Source of the DNA: a virus | Virus record (IMG/VR): IMGVR_UViG_3300031162_000755 | Coordinates: 1 to 28,215 of that record | Length of the DNA stretch: 28,215 nucleotides | Reading direction: 5' to 3' (one strand) | Shown here: piece by piece, positions 5,978 through 14,010 of the stretch | Layout of the letters: every line of letters starts with the position of its first letter | Position numbering within the stretch: position 1 is the stretch's first letter | Notes under the pieces: model-generated | Told to the model about the DNA's origin: nothing | Seen by the model: only the letters and a program-made list of their open reading frames with translations | The model's database searches: none | Made by a program: the position numbers and the translations under genes

Positions 5978-7615
5978 TTAAAATGCTGACAATGAGTTGA
6001 GAAGTGAGCCGCCAATAGCTGGTGCTTCTTTTGCCAGCTCTCTTACTGGATCAGATGTTCTTATTCCTCCTCTTAATACCGATGTTGGAGTAATTGCATT
6101 GCTAACAGGTTGCATGAATGATTGACCAGCCTTACCAATTAGGTTCATACCGATTCTAGTAGTGCTGATATCTTTTGTTGGTAGAATAACGCCAAGCTCA
6201 TCTCCTGCTACTTTACTGATAACAGAATCCATAAATCTTCTTTCTTCAGGCATAACACTCTCAAGGTTACGAAGCTGTTTATATGTTTCTTGACGACCTG
6301 TCTTTAAACTTCTTGTTAAGATAGATGCTGCATTATCAGGTCCTTTTGTTATTAAATGGATTTCAGGTTCATCTAATGCTCGTCTGAACTTAGCATAGTT
6401 TCCTTTAGCTTCTGAGAATCCAGTATCATCTAATGCCTTTACAACCGCATCATCAATACTATCTCTGATTTTATTACGTATCTCTAGAGCTTGTCGCTTA
6501 ACATTTGTTAGATTTCCAGAACCTCTCTCTGATGCATCTTTATAAATAGCTTGAAACGCATCTGACTCATCAATGTTTTGTAAAACACGATTAAGGTTGT
6601 CCACTTCAGTAATGTCAACGTTAGGAAAATCCTCTAAAGTCTTTAAAACAGTTTCGCCGCCCTCAGATACTGGCACCTCTAAATTAGATGGACCAGGACT
6701 CTTTGTTAGGCTAGAGAATGCATCATCAAGAGTTTGTATTGCTTTATATCCTACTTCATCAGCACTCTGAGGTATAAAACCAGTCTTAGCACCTCTCTCA
6801 GAAGCCTCTCTTACAGATGGAGCAACCATATCCTTTAGAATGTTAATCTCATCAATTACTGGGGCGATATCAGCTTTGATACTTTGTCCTTCAACCGACT
6901 TCTTAACATCACCAACTAATCGACCTAACTCTTTTTTAGTTTCTACGATGCTAGCATGAGCTTTTGCAGCAATAGAATCTATTGTCTTGGGAGCTTCTTT
7001 AAGTTTTTTAGGATCTACTAATTCTGGCCTTTTAATAACCTCATCAACAATCTCATCACTGAATCGTTGTGATTTTCCAAGCGATAATTTTGAGGCTGCT
7101 TCTCCAGCAACTCCAAACAGACCTTTTTGAGCTAAAGTACTTTCTGCTACCTTCTTAGCAACATCTGGGGCAACGCTTCCAACTTTTTGAGCTGCTTTAA
7201 CTCCAAATTTACCAAACGCACTGGGTAGACCACCTAGAGCTAATCTAAGACCAAAATCAATACCAGCAGCAGTCATGCCTGCTTTATTAGCCTCTTCAAA
7301 GTCCTCGCCATCAATTAATGATTTCGCACCCTCTCCTAAGTATTCTGTTATTGGAGACGTTGGTAATGGTGATAGTAGCAATTGAGCAGCTGATATTCCA
7401 CTTTTAATGCCTTCAGGAGTAAACCTAGCCCCAGGACCTACAGCATCAGTTGTTTGTGCTGATGGTGTAGGAGTTGCAGGTAATGCTGATACACTTGCTG
7501 TCTCAGGAGCAATATCAGGAGAATCTACGTATTCAAACGATAATTGTCCTTGTCCAGTATCATAAACAGTATCAGGCTCTATTGGGTCATCAATATATTC
7601 AAAAAAATTTGCCAT
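5978..7615 (-). CDS. Putative DNA ejection (internal virion) protein, third of three
   Basis: 545 residues, last gene of the late operon. AAAGGA stands 8 nt before the ATG; 5 bp separate it from the gene before it. The N-terminus is acidic with a short imperfect repeat (FFEYIDDPIEPD and LSFEYVDSPDIAPE). A Gly/Ala-rich, partly hydrophobic stretch (residues 70-170) and long helical segments rich in Glu, Lys and Ala follow. I know no enzymatic motif in it. Three large Ala-rich helical proteins in a row downstream of head and tail genes match P22-type ejection proteins (gp7, gp20, gp16), which leave the virion with the DNA. The assignment rests on position, size and composition. Confidence 0.55.
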   Translation of the reverse strand: MANFFEYIDDPIEPDTVYDTGQGQLSFEYVDSPDIAPETASVSALPATPTPSAQTTDAVGPGARFTPEGIKSGISAAQLLLSPLPTSPITEYLGEGAKSLIDGEDFEEANKAGMTAAGIDFGLRLALGGLPSAFGKFGVKAAQKVGSVAPDVAKKVAESTLAQKGLFGVAGEAASKLSLGKSQRFSDEIVDEVIKRPELVDPKKLKEAPKTIDSIAAKAHASIVETKKELGRLVGDVKKSVEGQSIKADIAPVIDEINILKDMVAPSVREASERGAKTGFIPQSADEVGYKAIQTLDDAFSSLTKSPGPSNLEVPVSEGGETVLKTLEDFPNVDITEVDNLNRVLQNIDESDAFQAIYKDASERGSGNLTNVKRQALEIRNKIRDSIDDAVVKALDDTGFSEAKGNYAKFRRALDEPEIHLITKGPDNAASILTRSLKTGRQETYKQLRNLESVMPEERRFMDSVISKVAGDELGVILPTKDISTTRIGMNLIGKAGQSFMQPVSNAITPTSVLRGGIRTSDPVRELAKEAPAIGGSLLNSLSAF

Positions 7616-7620
7616 TTTTA

Positions 7621-8808
7621 TTATCCTTTAATTCTTATTAATTTACCTTTTAAACGGACTTTATCTCCATCTTTTAATTTGAAAATATCAATCGAATCTT
7701 TAACTTCTTTTTCAGAATTAAAATCTAAAAATGGAATCAATGGCCTAACTACTTTTTCAAACTTCATTCCTGAGCTTTCAGCTCTACTAGATGCAAAGTC
7801 AAATATTTCCTGATTCCTTGTCCTTCTCGCTGCAGTAACAAGAGTATCTACCAGCTTAGTCATATATTTCTTATTTGCTTCTGTTAACTTGCCGTCAATA
7901 AGCTTTCTTTGAGTAAATTGATCGATTTGCTCATAAATCAATTCTGTGCCACTAAATGCGTCTTGTTCCTGCTGGTTAAGGTTTCCTACTTCTCCAAATA
8001 ATCTAGGCAACAATGTTCTAACAGATTTGGGAGCCATAGGACTATCACTCTGAATGAGTTCATGAATAGGGGGAGCAGCAGCAATCGCCGCTGTTGCTTT
8101 TTGCCATTTAGTTCTTATTTTTAAATCATCAGCAATCTTCATAACTTGCTTTTTACCTTCCCCGCCTAATTTGACATCTAAGCGTTCTTGCGCTTTTTCG
8201 CCCGTCGTCTTTCTTTCTTTAATCAATTCAGGTTCTTCATCACTTAGAAGGTCGAATCTATAAAATCCATCATCTGTTGTAATTAAACGAACATCTCTCT
8301 TATTCTCTTTGCCAAGCTTCAGAGTAGATCGATTATCTGCTAAGTATTGCAACATCGGTTGAACTTCTTCAGATAAATCACTTTGTTTTAAAGCTTCTAA
8401 TAATGAATTAGCTTGTTCATCGCTCTCAGTTGCTTCAAATAGCTTAGATAGTGATGTTATCGTATTGATCTTTCGATTTCTTTCTCTATCAGCTTCTGCT
8501 CCAGCTTGTTGTCCCAATTGGGCGCCTGCCGACAATTCTCCGGCTACTCCAGCTGCTTGACTAAGTTGTCTAAGTCGTTCGCTAGATGATAAACCTGGCG
8601 TATTAAAAATCTCACCTGTTCGTTGGCGCAATGCTTGTTTTCTACCACGTTCTTCACCCCTCGCAAATCGTTCAGGTGCATTTGAAATAGCATCAGCTAA
8701 AGACATAGATAACTGCCTTTCAGCAGCAGGGTCTCCAAACTGTTGTTTGCTTGCAGCTAATCGTTCCTGTCTTTGTAATACAGGATTTACAAATTGTCCT
8801 AAACTCAT
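7621..8808 (-). CDS. Putative DNA ejection (internal virion) protein, second of three
   Basis: 395 residues. The start overlaps the stop of the preceding gene as ATGA. The sequence is almost entirely helical and polar, rich in Gln, Ala, Glu and Arg (MSLGQFVNPVLQRQERLAAS; RKQALRQRTGEIFN; a Q-A-G-A-E-A-D-R-E-R-N-R segment), with a small basic C-terminus (DGDKVRLKGKLIRIKG). No family motif is recognised. Its place between two other large Ala/Gln-rich proteins at the end of the structural operon fits the middle ejection protein of P22-like podoviruses; function is inferred from this context only. Confidence 0.55.
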   Translation of the reverse strand: MSLGQFVNPVLQRQERLAASKQQFGDPAAERQLSMSLADAISNAPERFARGEERGRKQALRQRTGEIFNTPGLSSSERLRQLSQAAGVAGELSAGAQLGQQAGAEADRERNRKINTITSLSKLFEATESDEQANSLLEALKQSDLSEEVQPMLQYLADNRSTLKLGKENKRDVRLITTDDGFYRFDLLSDEEPELIKERKTTGEKAQERLDVKLGGEGKKQVMKIADDLKIRTKWQKATAAIAAAPPIHELIQSDSPMAPKSVRTLLPRLFGEVGNLNQQEQDAFSGTELIYEQIDQFTQRKLIDGKLTEANKKYMTKLVDTLVTAARRTRNQEIFDFASSRAESSGMKFEKVVRPLIPFLDFNSEKEVKDSIDIFKLKDGDKVRLKGKLIRIKG

Positions 8809-10907
8809 GCTTGTACTCCATATGTGAAATTACCAGCAGTGGATTGTCTTGGAGTAAACCCTGACGGCTGCTGATTGTATCCTAATGATTGACTTAAGAA
8901 GCTAGGTTGCCCATAGCCTCCAGATTGCTGATAAGGAGGATATTGTTGGTAAGGTGAGTATTGTTGCTGATATTGGAACTGAGGCATCATTTGCCCTCCA
9001 GCCGCGGCTCCTTGAGGTCCTCCAGCAGCAAAGCCAGCAACTTGGCCAGCAGTTTGATTTAATGAGTTAACTAAACTAGTACCAATACCACCTAACTGGT
9101 TAATATAACCAAGTTGAGCATCAGTTAAATTTGCACGTCTTTCAGCTTCAACATTAGCTCTGTTTAATGCACTAGATGCATCTACAGCAGCTTGTTGGCC
9201 TACAGTGCCTGCTTCTAATTCTGCTTGAGCTCTAATCTCATCAAGTTGCGACTGCCCAATACCTTGCAACTGATTAATATCAATCCCTGCTTGTGCCCCT
9301 ACTTGATTGGCATATAATTGACCAAGATTTAAATATTGTTGAGCCCCTAATTGTCCAAGTCCAGAGGCCAGTGAAGACTGAAGCTGACCAACATTACCAG
9401 CAGTTAAAGCATTGATTCTAGAAGTATCAGAAATTTGACCTGATTCTATCTGACCTTGAAGTGTTGCTCTTTGAGTCTCAATATTAGCAATCTGTTGCTC
9501 TGACTGAGACTGGATATCACCTAACCTTCTTTGTAATTCAGCCTGTCCTTCTGCCGTATTTAAAATCCCCTGTGCTTCTAGTTCTTGAACAGCTTGTAAT
9601 GATCTTGATTCAGCATCAGCAACAAACTCTTGTCTTTGAGCCTCTAAATCACCTATTTCCGACTGTAGCCTAGCTTGTAAGTCAGAAGTACTTAATGCAC
9701 CAGCAGCTCTTTGTGATGCGATATCAGACGCTGTCTGCCCAGTAATTTGACCAATATTACGTAGTTGATTAGCAGTATACTCTCCACCAAGAACTCCCAA
9801 CTCTGTTAGTCCTCGACCAGTTTGAGCGATAGCGCTACCAACTTGCTGTTGTCCAAATTGACCAGCTTGTAATGCATCTCTTAATAAACCTTCTCTTCTT
9901 AATGTTTCTTCAGCAACAATATTTCCCGCAATATCGGCCTCTAACTCTAATGCTGCTCCAGAATTTAACATGCCTCTAGCCGCCAAAGCTTGCTTTGCAG
10001 CTTCAGTTTCAGCTTCAAGTCTCCTTTGAACAAATGGAGAGTCCATAATATCAGCACTTAATGATTGAAGTAATAAATCTCCGCCAGTTTCACCTAATTG
10101 AAGGTTTTGTGCTTGGATGTCTTCAACGCCTGTTCTAATACCTGATAAGTCTTCTCGTGCTTGTGATAAAGATGATTGGAATGCAGTTCCAGCTTCTTGT
10201 TCAGCTCCTGTTAAGATATCTGCTCTTTCTTGAAGACCTCCTGTGCTAAGACCTAATGCTTCCTCTGCGCCTTCTTGTAATATTCCTGTCGCGCCTGTTA
10301 ATGCTTGTACCCTAGTATCTGTAGCGCTTTGTGATGCGTCAGTAATAACTGAAGTAGCATCTTGTATTGCAAGCTGTCTAACATCGGTTGAATCTTGCAT
10401 TGCTTGTATCTCTTGGAATGTAGCACCAGAGTATGCGTCTTCAAGTGCTGCTGATGATGCGATTATTCCGTTTGTTTGAGCAATGGCAGCTAGATTTAAA
10501 GCCTCCGACTCTGCCATCCCAGCATCTGTAAAACCTTGAACAAGGATGTCTCTTTGTGATTGAGCTGATCTTGTTGAAATATCAGTAGCTAAACGTATAG
10601 AGTCTTCTAAAGTCTGGCCAGCATCCTGATAAGCATTACTTAATAATCTAGTTTTCTCTTGACCAGAACTTGATAATATCTCCGCTGTTTTTGAAAGAAT
10701 ATCTCTTTCTAATACACCAGCTTCTCGTAATGACTCACTAACAATATTATATTGTTCTTCAAGCGCTGCGTTTTGAATATCTTGAGCCTGATTAATAGCC
10801 CCAACTTTAGTTTTTGCTATTGATCTTGCTGCACGTTTCTTTTCATCTTCTGCTGAGACCCCTGCTATTACGCCAATCCCAGCTGCTATTGCTGCTCCCG
10901 CACCCAT
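8805..10907 (-). CDS. Putative DNA ejection/DNA-transfer protein, first of three, with Q/Y-rich C-terminus
   Basis: 700 residues. The N-terminus is hydrophobic and Gly/Ala-rich (GAGAAIAAGIGVIAGV), like the membrane-active ends of ejection proteins. A very long Ala/Gln/Glu-rich helical region follows, including FVQRRLEAETEAAKQALAAR and GMLNSGAALELEADIAGNIV; this ARG-x-x-NSG-A pattern is typical of phage internal virion and DNA-transfer proteins. The last 70 residues are a low-complexity Gln/Tyr/Pro/Gly tail (QQQYSPYQQYPPYQQSGGYG). The start overlaps the GNAT-like gene stop as TAATG with AAGGAG upstream. Confidence is good for a virion-internal role, low for detail. Confidence 0.6.
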   Translation of the reverse strand: MGAGAAIAAGIGVIAGVSAEDEKKRAARSIAKTKVGAINQAQDIQNAALEEQYNIVSESLREAGVLERDILSKTAEILSSSGQEKTRLLSNAYQDAGQTLEDSIRLATDISTRSAQSQRDILVQGFTDAGMAESEALNLAAIAQTNGIIASSAALEDAYSGATFQEIQAMQDSTDVRQLAIQDATSVITDASQSATDTRVQALTGATGILQEGAEEALGLSTGGLQERADILTGAEQEAGTAFQSSLSQAREDLSGIRTGVEDIQAQNLQLGETGGDLLLQSLSADIMDSPFVQRRLEAETEAAKQALAARGMLNSGAALELEADIAGNIVAEETLRREGLLRDALQAGQFGQQQVGSAIAQTGRGLTELGVLGGEYTANQLRNIGQITGQTASDIASQRAAGALSTSDLQARLQSEIGDLEAQRQEFVADAESRSLQAVQELEAQGILNTAEGQAELQRRLGDIQSQSEQQIANIETQRATLQGQIESGQISDTSRINALTAGNVGQLQSSLASGLGQLGAQQYLNLGQLYANQVGAQAGIDINQLQGIGQSQLDEIRAQAELEAGTVGQQAAVDASSALNRANVEAERRANLTDAQLGYINQLGGIGTSLVNSLNQTAGQVAGFAAGGPQGAAAGGQMMPQFQYQQQYSPYQQYPPYQQSGGYGQPSFLSQSLGYNQQPSGFTPRQSTAGNFTYGVQA

Positions 10908-11425
10908 TATTTCATCTCCTTAATAAAGTGTAATTCTTTCTGTATAAATCCCTTTTTTTGCAAGTATCGGCATACAGCCTGATTTTCTATAGGGATGCTA
11001 ATGTGGGCGGTGTCTGCAATATTTTCATAGTATTCTAACACATACCTAAGCAAGGAGACCATAATCTTTGACTTTTTCACTTTGCTAATATGTGGCCATA
11101 CATCCCAACATACCTCATATAAATGCTTATGCCTGATGTTTTTAATAGATGGAACCATCATAAAAAGAGCAACGCCTAATATAAGGCCATTCTCTTTATA
11201 AACAACTGCTAGATGCTCTCTACCGTCAATAATAGCTTTTACTGTACCTGAAACAGTATCAACATCAAATCCCCAATCAAACCCTGTATGGTCATGACAT
11301 TCCTGACACAGCTTTACAACTGAATCTAATTCATAACTCTCTAAAAAACTAATACGCTTGCGTAGATCGGTATACCCCAGAGACTCTAATTTCTCTTGAA
11401 GCACCTGCATTCCAGTTGGACCCAT
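10907..11425 (-). CDS. GNAT-like acetyltransferase-fold protein
   Basis: 172 residues from the ATG at 11425. Starts at 11428 and 11440 are in frame, but AGGAG at 11431-11435 has suitable spacing (5 nt) only for 11425. The pattern resembles phage GNAT proteins near the tail genes: LCQECHDHTGFDWGFD, then AVVYKENGLILGVALFMMVP, then VCWDVWPHISKVKKSKIMVS, then AVCRYLQKKGFIQKELHFIK. The strand order (ENGLILGVA as beta4, the CRYLQKKGF end helix) fits the fold. The acetyl-CoA Q/R-x-x-G-x-G/A loop is replaced by HISKVKKSKI, so enzymatic activity is uncertain. The first 77 bp overlap the preceding structural gene in another frame. Confidence 0.5.
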   Translation of the reverse strand: MGPTGMQVLQEKLESLGYTDLRKRISFLESYELDSVVKLCQECHDHTGFDWGFDVDTVSGTVKAIIDGREHLAVVYKENGLILGVALFMMVPSIKNIRHKHLYEVCWDVWPHISKVKKSKIMVSLLRYVLEYYENIADTAHISIPIENQAVCRYLQKKGFIQKELHFIKEMK

Positions 11426-11819
11426 CATATCTCCTAACACTTACTGTAGCATCCCCTGACTCAAGCAATGCAAAACCTGATAATTCATTACCACCATCAA
11501 CAACAACACTTGGCATCATTAATGCTCCGCTAGCTGTTAATGGTAACTCAAATTGTACAGATAAATCAGGAGTTCCGCCAACTGTAAACGTAGCGGCTAC
11601 CTCTATAAATACTAGTTCACCTATTGCGGCATGCCTAGCAACTGATATTGTTGGGCTAGATATTGTCATACTACCAGACCCAGATAAAGTAGGAGTAAAA
11701 TCTGTAAATGTCTTCGTTTTAAGGTCTTCTGTTAACTTGTTATAAACAGTAAAGAACCAGTTCTTCTCTCTTGAATTGCTCTCAAACAATCCGAATGGAT
11801 TTGGGACAATTACCGTCAC
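11349..11819 (-). CDS. Beta-sandwich structural protein, probably tail- or fibre-associated
   Basis: 156 residues from a GTG that overlaps the previous stop (GTGA). The N-terminus has a helical anchor (NSREKNWFFTVYNKLTEDLK); the rest is beta-rich: FTPTLSGSGSMTISSPTISV, GELVFIEVAATFTVGG, LSVQFELPLTASGALMMPSV, then DGSNWNAGASREIRVSGVYR. Ser/Thr/Gly-rich strands of this kind occur in phage tail-fibre tips and head-decorating proteins. The final IRVSGVYRS strand is the expected end of the sandwich, so the overlap with the next gene seems real. It sits directly after the gp10-like gene; a tail-associated role is inferred. Confidence 0.5.
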   Translation of the reverse strand: MTVIVPNPFGLFESNSREKNWFFTVYNKLTEDLKTKTFTDFTPTLSGSGSMTISSPTISVARHAAIGELVFIEVAATFTVGGTPDLSVQFELPLTASGALMMPSVVVDGGNELSGFALLESGDATVSVRRYDGSNWNAGASREIRVSGVYRSTQAY

Positions 11820-13255
11820 GAAAGAACCTCATACTCTTCTTGAGCTTCAACTATTTCTACATCAATTGCGTCTGTGCACGATAGTTCGTGTTGCATTATG
11901 TTGTAAATACCCTGTCTGTAAACTTTTGCAAGAGGATAATTAAAGCCTAGCTTTTGTGCTGGTATCTGATGCTCATTTGACCATCCTCTGTAGTCGTTAT
12001 TTCTTCTGTACATATAGTAAGGCATTGCATTGCCAGTGATAGTATGACCAGATTTAATTCTGAATGTAATTTTATCGCAACGTTTTCTAACTAAAGAAGC
12101 TCCATGATCAACAAACCCAGTTCTTCTAAGCCACTTCATTAACGTGCCATCATCGTCATAATAATCAAAAGACGACTCATAAATCTTATCGTCATTGTAA
12201 TCGCCAACTAAATGCTTGTTCCATCCAGCCGCATAAGCGTAGTTATTACCTCTATATCTAGCAAAGTCAGAACTTTCCCAGTACGCCCATTCAGCCCAAT
12301 AGTCATTCTTGTAATCATATACCCATGTCTTAGCATCTGTAGGGAACGTAATAACATAAAACCCTTTTCCGCCAACAACATAATGGTCTGCTATAGCATT
12401 ATCTGTAGCTGTTAGATCTTGAAGATTAGAAGCTATTGTTTCAGATATTGGGGTCTCCACTAACTGCCCAGATCGAGTAATTAACTTAATCTCTCGATTA
12501 TTATTCAAGAAGAATATCCCTTTAGGAGTATCTACGGCTGAATAAGCTGCAAAAGTACCGTCGTTAATAAAGATATCATTACGCCGTCTAAATGGTGTAA
12601 CACCATCGTTATACCAAAACTCAACACTAGACTCTCCAAATATAACAATATTTCTATCCTTTACCATTAAAGCTTTAGAAATATCAAAACTAGACTCTGC
12701 TGTTGCAAAATCTAAGTTTGACCAACTAAAAGGGTCTCCTACAGCTGAATAATAAAACTTATCGTTATTTGTATCGTTAGCTACTAAATATTGGTCAATA
12801 AATGACAAATGAGTACAATTAGTAGGGGCATCAGGGTCAGATAAAAAAGCAGGAGCAGTTGTTCCCTCAGTATAAGCAATTTGTCCTCCATTACACATGA
12901 AAAGGTAATCTGTACCACTAGAACTTGCTTCTGCAAATGTAACACGAGTTCCAGTGCTTAAAGATACACCGCCAAGACTAACTAAAGTTCCACTGCTATC
13001 TGTTATCTTATATATACTACCACCTGATACAACTACCAATATACTTCTACTTGCCCACCAATGCATCCCATCTATTGGAGACGAGGATGCAATTTCTTTG
13101 AACTCTAAAAGACCAGGCCGTCGTTTAAGTATATAACCACCTTTATCTCTAGGTACCATAATGCCATTAATATAGCTTTCAGCGGCTACAGTGTTAGATA
13201 TACCACTTACATCCTGGTACGGTTTAGAATTGATTGGTAATTCAGATACTGGCAT
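11816..13255 (-). CDS. Packaged DNA stabilisation protein, P22 gp10-like
   Basis: 479 residues, close to P22 gp10 (472). The sequence follows the Phage_stabilise family: N-terminal INSKPYQDVSGISNTVAAES, then NGIMVPRDKGGYILKRRPGL, a beta-propeller-like run including HWWASRSILVVVSGGSIYKI, LSFIDQYLVANDTNNDKFYY, VIFGESSVEFWYNDG, GIFFLNNNREIKLI, and a C-terminal beta domain beginning around RKRCDKITFRIKSG. In P22, gp10 joins the gp4 adaptor to close the portal channel after packaging and receives the needle. The gene starts by TAATG overlap with the previous stop. Confidence 0.8.
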   Translation of the reverse strand: MPVSELPINSKPYQDVSGISNTVAAESYINGIMVPRDKGGYILKRRPGLLEFKEIASSSPIDGMHWWASRSILVVVSGGSIYKITDSSGTLVSLGGVSLSTGTRVTFAEASSSGTDYLFMCNGGQIAYTEGTTAPAFLSDPDAPTNCTHLSFIDQYLVANDTNNDKFYYSAVGDPFSWSNLDFATAESSFDISKALMVKDRNIVIFGESSVEFWYNDGVTPFRRRNDIFINDGTFAAYSAVDTPKGIFFLNNNREIKLITRSGQLVETPISETIASNLQDLTATDNAIADHYVVGGKGFYVITFPTDAKTWVYDYKNDYWAEWAYWESSDFARYRGNNYAYAAGWNKHLVGDYNDDKIYESSFDYYDDDGTLMKWLRRTGFVDHGASLVRKRCDKITFRIKSGHTITGNAMPYYMYRRNNDYRGWSNEHQIPAQKLGFNYPLAKVYRQGIYNIMQHELSCTDAIDVEIVEAQEEYEVLS

Positions 13256-13605
13256 TAGCTGTCAGACTTCTTAGCAAAAGTAATATTAGCATTGATAAGA
13301 TCTTTAAGTTTTTTCTTAGTTTCTGAATCTAAACTTTTAGTTCTCCAGGTAATATAAGTACTCAAGTAAGATAATGCTTGATCGTCTAATTTAGTTTTAG
13401 TCTTAGATGTTATTTCTTTTGCAATATCCAAATATGTAGAGGCTACCTCTGCTGCCTGCTTGCTAAATAAAATCAAAAATAGTTTCTTAATGTATTTCAT
13501 ATCTATCTCTGCTGTTTGCTTTCTAAATAAAATCAAAAATAGTTTCTTAATGTATTCTGTCTGCTTTCTAAATAAAATTAAAAATAGTTTCTTAATGTAT
13601 TGCAT
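13255..13605 (-). CDS. Small protein with triplicated N-terminal YIKKLFLILF segment
   Basis: 116 residues. AGGAG lies 5 nt before the first ATG. The N-terminus holds three copies of a hydrophobic/basic segment (MQYIKKLFLILFRKQ, EYIKKLFLILFRKQ, MKYIKKLFLILFSKQ). The third copy has its own ATG preceded by AGAGATAGAT, matching the sequence before the first ATG, so an 81-residue ancestral form probably started there (MKYIKKLFLILFSKQAAEVA). The rest is helical (LDIAKEITSKTKTKLDDQ; SETKKKLKDLINANITF). The hydrophobic stretches are too short and charged to be sure transmembrane helices; membrane binding or a holin-like role is possible given the neighbouring DUF5675 gene, but not shown. Confidence 0.6.
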   Translation of the reverse strand: MQYIKKLFLILFRKQTEYIKKLFLILFRKQTAEIDMKYIKKLFLILFSKQAAEVASTYLDIAKEITSKTKTKLDDQALSYLSTYITWRTKSLDSETKKKLKDLINANITFAKKSDS

Positions 13606-13612
13606 ATCTATC
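13451..13612 (-). repeat. Triplicated gene-start segment (60 bp, 46 bp, about 56 bp copies)
   Basis: Three tandem copies share the plus-strand core ctaaataaaatcaaaaatag followed by tttcttaatgtatt. The outer two also share atctatctc next to the start codons. The copies begin near 13451, 13511 and 13557. They are nearly identical, so the duplication is recent and preserves the reading frame. Confidence 0.85.
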
Positions 13613-13614
13613 TC

Positions 13615-14010
13615 CTAACTTATAACTAACATGAAAGGCTCATGCTTTGTAACTTGATGTAATGAACTCATTGCATTCTTTGAGTTCAGAACAGCAGGTT
13701 TACTTTTAAGTATACCATACTGAAGACCAGGCAATATGCAGCCACTAGTGTCATCAGATGTGTTCCCCGCATGAATTAGAATCGATGTTCTACCAGGTAC
13801 ACCATTTACCTCATAAACATTTTGGAACTTCTCACTACAATATGGAGCGCAATAATATGCCCCTTTAGGGATGCATGACATGCCTTTTTCATTATTTCTA
13901 TCTGGGGCTTCTAAGGTTAAACATATAGGCATATTATCTTCAGAGTTAATCAGAACTCCTAATGCGCAATCTGGTCTATACGATATTCGTTTAAGTTCTA
14001 TTTTTTTCAT
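13615..14010 (-). CDS. DUF5675 family protein, possible cell-wall-active enzyme
   Basis: 131 residues from the ATG at 14010, which overlaps the tail-fibre stop as TAATG with AAAGGA upstream; an in-frame GTG at 14025 is less likely. The family signature is clear: ICLTLEAPDRNNEKGMSCIP (residues 28-47), then KGAYYCAPY, VNGVPGRTSILIHAGNTSDD and TSGCILPG. The S-I-L-I-H-x-G-N and S-G-C-I blocks recall the His/Ser-Gly-Cys active-site arrangement of L,D-transpeptidase-type folds, which suggests a peptidoglycan-related role; this is inference, since the family is formally uncharacterised. Position among tail genes fits a lysis or host-entry function. Confidence 0.7.
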   Translation of the reverse strand: MKKIELKRISYRPDCALGVLINSEDNMPICLTLEAPDRNNEKGMSCIPKGAYYCAPYCSEKFQNVYEVNGVPGRTSILIHAGNTSDDTSGCILPGLQYGILKSKPAVLNSKNAMSSLHQVTKHEPFMLVIS

